A DNA stretch of 64,000 bases from Oegoconia quadripuncta (lineage: Eukaryota > Arthropoda > Insecta > Lepidoptera > Autostichidae), in contig OX438758.1 in assembly GCA_949316235.1 (NCBI GenBank), positions 16,069,194 through 16,133,193 on the forward strand. The letters run 5' to 3'. This document shows positions 21,343 to 30,843 of the stretch, one piece after another. The stretch's first letter is position 1, and every line of letters begins with the position of its first letter. Both the position numbers and the translations under genes were made by a program. The notes beneath the pieces were generated by a model. The model was not told the origin of the DNA. It saw only the letters and a program-made list of their open reading frames with translations, and made no database searches.

Positions 21343-21740
21343 ATGGATAAAATTGGTGTTCGTTACGTAATTCAATATTTTTATTTGAAAGGTCTCAGCC
21401 CAACTAATATCAAAGTGGAGCTAGATTCTACTTTGGGGGAGTCTGCTCCTTCATTTACAACAATAAAATATTGGGTGGCAGAGATCAAGCGCGGTCGCTC
21501 GAGCTGCCAAGATGAGCATCGCAGTGGACGACCAAATGAGGTGACTAATCCAGAAATAGTAAAAAAAATCCACAAAACGGTACTGGATGACCGTCATGGT
21601 AGGCATTTCAAAAAGTGCAGTCCATCGTATTTTAACAGAAAACTTGGACATGAGAAAGCTGTGCGCAAGATGGGTGCCGCGATTACTCACAGTAGAACAA
21701 AAACAGCGTCGTGAGGATGTGTCAGCCGAATGTTTAAGCG
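21343..21740 (+). pseudogene. mariner transposase N-terminal part
   Basis: This starts MDKIGVRYVIQYFYLKGLSP and shows the first helix-turn-helix and the linker DEHRSGRPNEVT. After a frameshift near 21590 it shows the second helix-turn-helix (VGISKSAVHRILTENLDM) and WVPRLLTVEQKQRREDVSAE. That is the complete DNA-binding half of a mariner transposase, ending just before its catalytic domain would begin. Confidence 0.85.
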
Positions 21741-21741
21741 T

Positions 21742-22539
21742 TCGGCGGCTCTGGCAATACCGAGAACTAGTCTACGGCGGATTTTGCATCTGGACCTCAA
21801 ACTGCACCCATATAAGCTTCAAATTGTGCAGGAGATGAAACCAAATGATTACATTCAACGTAAGTTATTGGCTGACACAATGTTGGAGCGATTCTCTAGC
21901 CTTGAGAATGTATTGTTTACGGACGAGGCCCATTTTCACATTAACGGGCACGTGAATAAGCACAATTGTCGATATTGGAGCAAGGAAAACCCTCGTCTTA
22001 AACACCAAAAGCCACTTCATTCACCTAAAACGACAGTATGGGCTGCTATATCAGCGAAGGGCATAATTGGTCCGTATTTCTTTGAAAATAATCAAGGAAA
22101 TAATGTAACTGTGAATTCCGCGGAATACGTCAAGATGTTGCGAGAGTTTTTGACGCCGCAGTTGCATGAATTTCAAGGATACAACAGCAGGACCTGGATG
22201 CAACAAGATGGAGCAACATGCCATACGTCAAATGAGGCTTTACCGGTAGTCAAAGAAATGTTTCCGAATAAATTGATTTCTCGCAGAGGTGATATCCCAT
22301 GGCCTCCGAGAAGCCCGGACCTTACACCATACGATTTTTTCTTGTGGGGATATCTGAAAAGTCGAGTTTACCTTAATAAACCGACGAAAATATCCCAATT
22401 AAAAGAAAACATCCACGACGAGATAGCCACGATCCCCCGCAGCATGTGTCAGCGAGTTTTCCAAAGTTTGCGTAGTCGATTGCAGGAGTGCCAACGACGA
22501 GACGGAGCACATCTTGACGATGTCATTTTTAAAAAATAA
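21742..22539 (+). pseudogene. rosa-like (DD41D) transposase catalytic part
   Basis: From the join onward the frame is open to TAA at 22537-22539. It begins within a second helix-turn-helix (RSAALAIPRTSLRRILHLDL) and continues with VLFTDEAHFHINGHV, TWMQQDGATCH and SPDLTPYDFFLWG, with 41 residues between the last two aspartates. It therefore lacks only the first DNA-binding domain. The same family is represented by relics at 29340-29990 and 30093-30750. Confidence 0.85.
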
Positions 22540-22684
22540 ATTTCATTAAATGATATTACGTTAAATAAATTATCAACAAAATAACATTTGTAGATTTATT
22601 TCTATTCATGTTTCAAAAGTGCAACAATTTTTGGCCCACCCTGTATAAAGAAAAGGCTAAAAAATAAGATTCAGTAACTCCCTA

Positions 22685-22980
22685 CTAATCGTCCAAGAAC
22701 TGCCCTAGCAAAACTAGTTTGGTCGTTGATTCATCTGGAAGAGGTCTGTTATAATGAACAGCGCTGGTGGAGGACCTTGATAACCAGCCCACTGCTGTTA
22801 ATATGCTATCAACTGTAAGTCCTTGTCTACGAGCTTGTGAGGAAGATGCATGCCGAGTAGAGTGGGCCGTAAAAGAGCATGTATCAATGCCACTATGATG
22901 CATAATTTGTTTGAGCCTTCTACTTATAGTTTGAGTAGCAGCATGTTTGTAAGGCCTCTTGAAAGAGAGAAATAACTCTT
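22685..22980 (-). pseudogene. tyrosine recombinase C-terminal relic (DIRS/Crypton-like)
   Basis: Reading leftwards from about 22980, the minus strand gives FLSFKRPYKHAATQTISRRL, GIDTCSFTAHSTRHAS, LTVDSILTAVGWLS and SAVHYNRPLPDE, ending at 22685. The H-x-x-R box, the GW and the late tyrosine fit the catalytic end of a phage-type tyrosine recombinase, as used by DIRS retrotransposons and Cryptons. The N-terminal half and the first catalytic Arg are absent, and no flanking repeats were recognised. Confidence 0.65.
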
Positions 22981-22989
22981 ACCTAATGA

Positions 22990-23230
22990 ACATTGTAATT
23001 ACAGAACACCACTGCACTAATAAATATTATTGCGGGAGAGATACCAACGGAAAATATAACCGCAAATGGTTTGACAGACTCTTTTTCTTTATTACCCGAC
23101 ACAACTGGTGCCAATAGCAGTGCTAGCCTTTCAAAACCCGCTGGCACCCCCTGTTGCCATTTCAAATCTCCGTCAAACCCCGCGGCACCCCAAGGCGCCA
23201 GCAAATCTCCGTTCGGATTTAAGGTTTTTT
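22990..23230. other. spacer upstream of a host-type gene
   Basis: The stretch is GC-richer than its surroundings and contains several ggcaccccn/cgccagc motifs that recur loosely at 27520-27610. No gene is assigned. Confidence 0.35.
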
Positions 23231-23446
23231 GCTATATAAAATAAGGTTCGTATTCGATTTTACTAAAGGAATGGAAAGAGAATGAAATGAACGATCCAAT
23301 GGTATGCGATACTCTACTAGACGCCGTTCTTTCGAATCAAAAAAGTTCGTTACAAAGTCGACTGTTTTTTTCTTTTTTGTGAACCGTTGTGTGTAATGGT
23401 CGCGCGTTGTTTTTAAAAGTTTAAGTGTTATTTTCGTGAAATAAAC
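23231..23446 (+). promoter_or_regulatory. putative promoter and 5' untranslated exon of the two-exon gene
   Basis: CTATATAAAATA at about 23231 could act as a TATA box. The stretch ends in a consensus donor AAATAAAC|GTAAGTA (intron from 23447). The next acceptor, tttttttttttAG at 23894-23895, lies eight bases before the ATG of the coding exon. No long frame occurs in the segment, consistent with untranslated leader. Confidence 0.45.
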
Positions 23447-23903
23447 GTAAGTACCTGGTATATTCTTAAATTATATCGATTTTAGAATCTATATACGCAT
23501 ATATAAATGTATAAAGTCAGTGTAGATTCCTAAAAATGAAAAAATAAAACCGGCGTCGGTTGGTTGGAAATCTGTTGATATTATTGAAATGTGATTTACT
23601 TGGTATTTTCAATGAACACTAAGTATGATTGCCGACTTGTTTTATTGGAAATTTTATCAAGAATGAATTACAGTAATTAGTTTCTTCAATAATAGTTCAT
23701 AGAAAGTTATTTTAGCTCGTAAATCACACGCGACCTCACAGACGCCGCCATATCTGGTCGGAAATGCACATACAGCATGTTCATTTTTAGTGCTCCATAA
23801 TAAAATGGGTTTTCCTTTGGGAAACTTGTGGAATTACTATGGTGTCGGTCTGTACCTCTGTTACAGCCATTTATTTCAGATATTTTTTTTTTTAGTTTGC
23901 TAA

Positions 23904-26900
23904 ATGGATTCTAATCCACTTTCGCTCGCCTACCCAGTGGCGAGGACTCCGGGTGGGTCGCTGCGCATGTCGGGAGACCCTATAGTGGTGGAGCAGGTGG
24001 CTCCAAACCGCATGCAAGTAAGTATGAAGTGTGACTATACAGTGTGGAAATTAAACTCAGGCCCTGGAGGGAAACTACTTTAAATCCTTAAGCTAGCTCA
24101 TTTTACTTAAAGGAGACATTCCTTTATTTTTAAAAAGAAACAAATCTGCATTAAAAGATTTTTTAAAACTCGCTTGCTTCGCCCGGGACTCGAACCAACT
24201 AAAATTTAAAAAATAAACACTCCTTATTTTATTATACTACTCGGTAGTATTAATATTCAGGATAAAGTTTCTCTAAAAAATATTTGGTTACTGTTCACTT
24301 TTAACAAGTAAAAGACACGTAACAGTTCTGTTATTTCTCCAACACTCAAAGACTTCGTATGAAGTACACGCTTGCTAATTTATCGTTAAGTACCTTGTTG
24401 AAATCATCGATAAGAAAATTGTTCAATGGTGGTAATACCTCTATGCACATTTCCTTCTTACATGATCCGAGGCGTTCAGTGGAGAAGTTTAAAAATGGAA
24501 CGTTTGACTTTGTTTGCAAGGCGGGACAATAATTTTAAAATTCGAACGATTTTTATCAACAGATTTTATTTAAGTAGTGTTGCTTCCCTTACGTAATTAA
24601 ATTATCTCATAATGGCGTATCAAGAACAATTCGATTTATTAGAAGCTTACTTTGTTTGCAACAAGAGCTACGATTTAGCTCTACAGTGGTATCGCGAGAA
24701 GTATCCAGACAGAGAACTACCATCTAGAAAGGTTTTGTCTCGAATTGTGAATAATTTACTGACCGTTGGAAGTTTTAAAAAGAAGACTGGACGCCCACAG
24801 CAACAAAATTTGGACTATAGCGATGTTGAGTTAAACATTTTGACATACTTCGAGTGTTACCCGAAAGCTTCAAGCAGGGAAGCTGTTCAAGAGATAGGCA
24901 TCAACCATACTAGTATACTTAAAGTTCTGAAAAAATACAAATACAAATGTTATCGTGATGGGCGATTGGTGCAGAAACTACATCCCGGAGATAGTGACAG
25001 GAGATTACAGTTTTGTGAAAATATTCGAACAGAAATAGCCCGCAACCCAAATTTCTTGGACTGTATTGTATGGTCTGACGAAACAAATTTTAGTAATAAT
25101 GGAATGTATAACAGACATAACAATCATTATTGGTCTCGTCAAAATCCATTCCGTGTCCGTGAAACGAACAACCAGGTCAGATTTTCGTTTAATGTTTGGT
25201 GTGGAATCAAAAGTAACAAGGTTGTTTTGGTGCACATTTACGAAGGACATCTGAATGCAGCAAAATACATTGAAATATTAGAGCTTTTACAAAATCAATT
25301 AAACCTTCTGCCAGAAGAGGAACGAAATAATATCATTTTTCAACAAGATGGTGCACCTGCCCACAACAGCAGAATTGCCAGGGCATACCTTAATGAAAAT
25401 TTCAGTGCCTGGATAGGTACAAACGGTACGATTAGATGGCCTGCAAGAAGTCCAGACCTGACGCCCATGGACTTCTTTTTATGGGGTCATGTAAAAAATG
25501 TTGTTTATGAAACTTGCTATGAAACCGTTCAAGAGCTAAGGATTGCGGTAGAAAATGTTATTAGGGGCATACACCACAACACTTTGCTGAAGGCTACAAG
25601 AAATGAATTTCAACGGCGACTAATGTTGTGTAGCCGGAACGACGGGGCTCATTTCGAACAATTTATCAGTTAAATAATTTAAGTGTTACAAAATGGATAG
25701 TAAAATAAAGTTGATGTTAGATTTAACGATTATTTTTATTTTTAAGACCAAATGTTTGTTAGAGAAACTTTATCCTGAATATTAATACTACCGATTAGTA
25801 CAATAAAATAAAGAGTGTTTATTTTTTAAAATTTTAGTCGGTTCGAGTCCCGGGCGAAGCAAGCGAGTTTTAAAAAATCTTTTAATGCAGATTTGTTTCT
25901 TTTTAAAAATAAAGGAATGTCTCCTTTAAATAAAATGAGCTAGCTTAAGGATTTAAAGTAGTTTCCCTCCAGGGCCTGAGTTTAATTTCCACACTGTATA
26001 TCTGATTATACCTACCAAAATAGCAATACAAATAATGCAATGCTTCTGTGTTGTGGGTTTCAGTGTCACATAGAAACATAATTACAAGGCTTTTGTATAC
26101 TATCATTATACATATGGTACGTTTTTTCTTTCTTGTCTTAAAATGTAAACAATCTTTCTATGTCTTTTTATTAATTTCCAGTAATATAATAAAAACAACA
26201 ATTACTACAAAAATATTTCAGTGGTTGTTAGTAATTTTATACTAGAATTTATAGGTTTACACTAATATTTGCTTTTTTTTTCTACAAAATTCAATGATAA
26301 GTCCTATAAAGATTGTTTACGTTTTAGGACATGTAAGAAAAAACGAACCATAGTATAAAGTCCCTTTTCTCCATCTGTCTGTATGTATGAGCTAATCTTG
26401 GAAAGTTTTGAATGGATTTTGTTCCTGCTTGTATGATGAACGAATATTTTATTTATATTGCCGATTTACCACCGCATGGGTTTTTTTTTTGTTTACTCTG
26501 CCTATGTCGCATGATATTTTGCACGTTGCCTGTAATGATGTAGGCGAGCACTAAGAAAGGATTTTTGAAAATTTAGACGGGAACGAGATCAGCGTGGATA
26601 ACTCCGCGCGGGTCTGTAAATTACTTTTTAATAACAAATTAAGATGTTAATATTTTATTGCACTATGTGACGAGGTTGTAGGAGGGTAGAGGTTGTAATG
26701 GGTTGGAGGAGGCTTTGACTTTGTGTTTCTATGTATGCCTATTGCTGGCATTTGTATTGTGGCTTGTGCTTTTGGAGGTGGTTGTTTTTTTAGGTATGGA
26801 GGCCAGCCACGACGCCAGATCTCGGATCCCCTGGCGCGTCGGGCTCCGGTGCGGGGGGTGTCTCGTCGCCAATAACTCCTCGTCGTCGTCGTCGTCCTAC

Positions 26901-27039
26901 GTTGCCAGAACGGCGCGTCATTACTCCTACTTGCTGCCAGAATCGTTACGATAGTAACGATTCTGGCAGCGAAGTGGAAGGCGGAGACGAAGACGATGAC
27001 GAGGGCGACGGCGTATACATAAACATTGACAGGCTGTAG
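23904..27039 (+). CDS. small two-coding-exon host-type gene, 119 aa, function unknown
   Basis: Coding exon 1 (23904-24017) starts MDSNPLSLAYPVARTPGGSL and ends CGC ATG CAA|GTAAGT, a perfect donor. Coding exon 2 (26794-27039) follows gtttttttAG in the same phase, starts VWRPATTPDLGSP and stops at 27037-27039. The second exon is GC-rich and encodes a Ser/Gly stretch, SPITPRRRRRPTLPERR, an acidic run (GDEDDDEGDG) and the end VYINIDRL. SP/TP sites next to arginines suggest a phosphorylated, disordered regulator, but I recognise no family. An AATAAA lies 18 bp after the stop. The 2776-bp intron contains a complete rosa-like element that starts 22 bp after the donor. Phase, splice sites and base composition argue for a real gene; further exons in the intron cannot be excluded. 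Confidence 0.65.
24040..25996 (+). mobile_element. rosa-like Tc1/mariner element 2 (DD40D), 1957 bp, long TIRs
   Basis: Inverted repeats of about 236 bp (24040-24275 and 25760-25996) begin CAGTGTGGAAATTAAACTCA and are flanked by TA (24038-24039 and 25997-25998). Like element 1, each repeat carries a tRNA T-arm-like motif (ggttcgagtcc at 25840-25850 on plus, its complement near 24180-24195). The element lies in the intron of the 23904-27039 gene, in the same orientation. Confidence 0.93.
24612..25673 (+). CDS. intact rosa-like (DD40D) transposase, 353 aa
   Basis: It starts MAYQEQFDLLEAYFVCNKSY, is 353 aa like its relative at 10143-11204, and has no internal stop. Catalytic Asp residues are in IVWSDETNF, IFQQDGAPAH and LTPMDFFLWG, with 40 residues between the last two. 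N-terminal helices and a GRPQQQN linker precede the core. The two proteins share long identical blocks (for example FSNNGMYNR, IGTNG.IRWPARSPDLTP) but differ at many positions, so they belong to different subfamilies rather than being recent copies. Confidence 0.93.
   Translation: MAYQEQFDLLEAYFVCNKSYDLALQWYREKYPDRELPSRKVLSRIVNNLLTVGSFKKKTGRPQQQNLDYSDVELNILTYFECYPKASSREAVQEIGINHTSILKVLKKYKYKCYRDGRLVQKLHPGDSDRRLQFCENIRTEIARNPNFLDCIVWSDETNFSNNGMYNRHNNHYWSRQNPFRVRETNNQVRFSFNVWCGIKSNKVVLVHIYEGHLNAAKYIEILELLQNQLNLLPEEERNNIIFQQDGAPAHNSRIARAYLNENFSAWIGTNGTIRWPARSPDLTPMDFFLWGHVKNVVYETCYETVQELRIAVENVIRGIHHNTLLKATRNEFQRRLMLCSRNDGAHFEQFIS
26934..26969. repeat. perfect 16-bp inverted repeat inside coding exon 2
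   Basis: CTGCCAGAATCGTTAC, the loop GATA, then the exact reverse complement. The hairpin lies in the coding sequence for QNRYDSNDSGS of the host-type gene. It could form a stable RNA stem-loop in the mature message. Confidence 0.85.
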
Positions 27040-27056
27040 TTATCTTGAATAAGATA

Positions 27057-27062
27057 AATAAA
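27057..27062 (+). terminator. polyadenylation signal of the two-exon gene
   Basis: AATAAA occurs 18 bp after the stop, and a second overlapping copy follows at once. The spacing is short, but the signal is the only one close to the coding end. Confidence 0.5.
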
Positions 27063-28171
27063 ATAAAAAGTAAGTTAGCAAGCTGATGCGCTTGTCATAT
27101 TTGCCTTATAAACACATTCTTATAACCTGAAGATAAAAGTTTTTATTCCAGGTCTTATACATTTTTTGGCATTTCAAAAACGTCCATCCTATTTGTAGAA
27201 TTGCCCCTATATATTTAAAAATATTTAAATTTATCTAAAAAAATTGTAAAATAGATTCTAAGAAGAAAATCATTTGGATTATGTGAATAATATTGTAAAG
27301 AAGTAATTCAAAGTCTTTATTGCATGTCTAAACACTTGTCTTTCTTATCATGTACCTACCTAATAATGGAAATTAAAAAAATACAATTTATTATAAAAAA
27401 AAATTGCATTTTTATTAAAAAAATATGTAAAATAATAATAATAATTTTAAATTAATTTCCCACGGGAAAGTCTAAGACATCTAACAAAATCAAACTAAAA
27501 ATCAACATCCTGTAGTAGCATTTCTGAGAAAACCCGCTGGCGCCATATGGTGCCAGCCAATCTAAGCGTAACGCCGCGGGTACAGTACGTTTAGAGGCCT
27601 CGATGGGTGGGTTCCTAAGGGCTAGTACCAATACTGTAAGATTTTTTTTAGATTGAAAACAAACGTTTTATACGAGCTTTTATTTAAGATTAACTTCTGC
27701 CCGCGGCTTTGGAATGGAATACGTTTATCGCAGTATTCATTATATTTCTGTGGTAAAAAGTAGCCTGTGTTAATCCGGTCAGTGCCTCACCTACTTCTTC
27801 TTCTTAAGAGAAGAAGAAGTCTCACCTACTTGCCCAATTTCATCCAAATGCCTTCAACCGTTGCGTTGAGGCATTATCAGTTGAACAAAGGAACATCTTT
27901 AACACTAACACTTTTACATTTTTTTTCTTATAATCTCAGCAATATGCATTAATTAAAATTAAGCCTATCAACTTAAGCTTCTCGGTATTTATGCTTAGAT
28001 AGGAATATAATACTAGTTTGATCACAATTTTATTTATTATTTATATTTGTTCAGTTTAAATTTTGCAAGCCAAATTGCAACCACTTCCTGTTAGGTGTCG
28101 ATCGAGAGTTCTCAATAACTAATTGTGAGACATCTAGTAGTGTACCATATTAAAATTCATTTTTAATACAG
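27063..28171. other. region without assignable gene
   Basis: AT-rich sequence with a small inverted repeat around 27800-27820 (cttcttcttaagagaagaag). No frame with family resemblance was found. The last bases form an acceptor (tttttaatacAG) for the following exon-like segment. Confidence 0.4.
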
Positions 28172-28600
28172 GCCCTAGTGTTGTTAAAGAGCAGCATTGA
28201 TGGGAGAGCCATTTTATTCAGTGGGAATAAAAATGGAGGTTTGATTGATCCACCAATACGGAGCCGCTTAGTCAGACTAATTGTGACCCAAGAACTAAGC
28301 AATAGCCCTACTGGTGAAGTCCCTGGTAGCAGAATCATGAAATGTGCACAGGAAATAATGCAAATATTTCCAAAGACAACTGCAACAACTTATTATATAC
28401 CATATAAAAGCGCAACAGCGCAAAAAATCAACGCCTCAGGGAAGTTATATGACGCAGTTATTAATAGGAGGAGAGACCTTCGAAAAAGGGGAATAATATC
28501 AGGATCTTCACGAAATTTCTAAGAGTTCCGAAATAAACACTACTGTGGCCTCCGAAACAGACACAGAAAGGACAAACGAGTGTCATGGTTAGCAATATTA
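28172..28600 (+). pseudogene. exon-like segment of an unidentified insect protein
   Basis: After an acceptor at 28170-28171 the frame is open for 116 codons to 28522. It contains SSIDGRAILFSGNKNGGLID, SRLVRLIVTQELSN, IMQIFPKTTATTYYIPY and a basic end (LYDAVINRRRDLRKRG). A one-base shift near 28500 would extend it through DLHEISKSSEINTT to a possible donor near 28600. Exons with a similar YFIP...GKLYDRY layout occur in many unnamed insect genes, possibly transposon-linked; that comparison is from memory. Confidence 0.4.
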
Positions 28601-29339
28601 CTTTGTATAGGTAGGTAGGTAATTAAGTACAATAAATGTGTAATATATAAATAAATATCTAAAGTTTAATTGTACTTCATACAAATAGATAAACTCGGAT
28701 CGCTAATTCGAAAATATTTATGTAAACAAAGGTGTGACCACTGTAAAAAATATATGTCAAATGGAAACATATCCCTTAATACAGACAACGCACTTGTAAA
28801 TTCCATTAATCCATACGTCATATTAAAGTAAACATTTTGAATGATTAATTTTAAATAAATAGCTATTACTAACTAACTAAAAATGTAATGTTTTTATGTG
28901 TTCGGTTATTTTTTTTTTTTCATTTCGTAGTTAAAATTAAAGGCCATTGACTACGCAATGTTTCCTTATTTCATATGGGCCACTAACGCCATCTGTTGGC
29001 TAAGAGGCTCATTAATTTTGTGCTGTATGCGGTCGCCAAAGCTACAGCATTACGGCGGAGATGTCGCCAGACGTCTTCAATTTGATTACTTTGGCGAACA
29101 ATTGACGAATTTAATTGGTCAATTCATCTACAACGGAGACGTTACAATATGGCGTGAAAAATTGAGTGTAATTGTGACTCCGCTTTGCTCCGCATAAAAT
29201 AAGTTTGTTTTTGCCGCTTTTAACTTTAAACTAGCTTGATTTACCTATGCTTGGAGCTGTGGTCTACGTGCATGTGTTGTTTGGAACTAACGTTTAACAC
29301 GTGCATCAAAATTTGTGAAACACTAACTATTGGTGTAGT
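28601..29339. other. region without assignable gene
   Basis: AT-rich spacer. A 79-codon frame at 28958-29197 has no recognised motif. Confidence 0.4.
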
Positions 29340-29990
29340 AGTTGAATGCATGGCCGTGCTGGATCCTTCGCAACATCCTGGATTGTTACTCGCAAGGTTA
29401 GTGAGCTAATTATAGTTACACAGCTTTGGTGTGGTGTCCCATAATTTTTAGTGAAACAATTGAGTTTTTGTTCCCAGGTCTACAACCAACATAATTAAAT
29501 TACTTTCCCGCTTGGTGGGCTATTTACAAGCCCTGCGAGGAGCTCTCTCAGTGTGAGATGGCTTTTTACCTCGATGAGGCAATGACCATTGATGAATGTT
29601 ACTGTGACGGTAAGAGCTGAGAATTATTGTCAAGGAGATTTTGGTCCCAGCTGTTCAAGAATTTCAAGGACACACTCCAGGACCTTATTCCAGCAGGATG
29701 TAGCCTGCTGCTGTACTGCCAGAGTTTCCATAGACCGTTGAAAGAGATGTTTCCTGTGAAAACCATCTCACGCAGAGGAGACAAGGACAAATCTGACCCC
29801 CAAGCTTATTATTTGTGGGGATACTTGACACCAAGAGTTTATAAACACAATCCGACAACAGTAGTCCAGCTAAAACAATTTATTGTGCGGTAAATCAACG
29901 GCATTCCTAGACCAATATATCAACGTGTTTTTGAGAACCTGCGAGTCCAACTTGAAGAATATCAACGAGCTGGAGGTAGTTTTTAAAAGT
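29340..29990 (+). pseudogene. decayed rosa-like transposase, C-terminal half
   Basis: Recognisable pieces are LKEMFPVKTISRRGD, YYLWGYLTPRVYKHNPTTVV and IPRPIYQRVFENLRVQLEEY, ending near 29985. These align with the last part of the catalytic domain at 22240-22530. Stops and frame changes are frequent and the catalytic aspartates are lost, so this is an old copy. Confidence 0.7.
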
Positions 29991-30092
29991 TAGATGGAGG
30001 GTAAATTTCCATTTCCTGTAGTTTTAAAAATATAAATGAAAAAATCATAATATGCTCCGTAGTTATTTTTTTCACTGTCTCAACAAACAATA

Positions 30093-30750
30093 CAAGGTGT
30101 CCAAAAGAGTATCGGGTATTTGTTTTCGCGCCATATTCGAAACGGGGCGACGAAACGGAGCGGGGAGGGGTTCGTGGCGTCCGCCATTTTGTGGAGTTTT
30201 AGTCACGACGGAACAGTACGCGGGGACGCGTCGCGCATTTTGCGTACGAGCGTATTATCGTAATGGTGATTCAATAGTGACTGCTCGTCTGTATCGTACG
30301 GAATATCGTACACGCCACGCGCCAGTGACGCACGAATACAGGTGCGACGGTTAAAATTCAAAACTGGTAGTCCTCGTGCAGTTCGCGATGCAGAAACAAT
30401 TGATGAAGTTGAGGCGTCGGTTCGTCAAAATCCGTCTTTATCCATCCGAAAGCGAAGCCAAGCGTTGAACATCAATAAGTCGTCTTTACATTCGATTTTA
30501 AAGAAAGACTTACATCTAAAAGCCTATAAAATTCAATTGGTTCAAGAATTGAAGGATGCGGACTATGCTAATCGACTGAACTTTGCGAACGAAATGCTGC
30601 AGCGATTTAACAAATTTAACAATGTTCAGCGACGAAGCAAATTTTCATCTGAATGGTCATGTTAACAAGCAGAATTGTCGGTACTGGGCAGTGGAGAATC
30701 CGAGACGAAAGCATGAACAACCCCTGCACAGCCCAAAAGTCAACTCAGTA
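30093..30750 (+). pseudogene. rosa-like element, 5' half only
   Basis: The left end CAAGGTGTCCAAAAGAGTAT sits next to TA. The DNA-binding domains follow in two frames (AYYRNGDSIVTARLYRTEYR, then SLSIRKRSQALNINKSSLHS and LKAYKIQLVQELKDADYANR). A further shift leads into the start of the catalytic domain (HVNKQNCRYW). It breaks off near 30750, before the mariner element at 30844, so the 3' half and catalytic residues are missing. Confidence 0.75.
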
Positions 30751-30843
30751 GAAAAAATCTAGTACTTCCACAAGGTTTGTAGAAGAAATAACCAATAGTT
30801 ATTTGTGATGCTACCAACTATTTATTTCAAAAAAAAAGACTTA

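Larger units (their letters stand above)
21164..22643 (+). mobile_element. chimeric mariner/rosa-like element
   Basis: The left end begins CGAGGGCGGTCCCATAAATA next to TA, in the style of an irritans-type mariner. The right end, reverse-complemented, begins CAGGGTGGGCCAAAAATTGT next to TA and is clearly different. The interior switches from a mariner N-terminus to a rosa-like (DD41D) catalytic domain at about 21740. Unmatched ends mean it should not move on its own. Confidence 0.8.

Noticed and set aside
26703..26954. 83-codon frame from 26703
   Set aside because: It reads the second coding exon of the host-type gene in the wrong frame; the phase set by the donor at 24017 gives the better protein.
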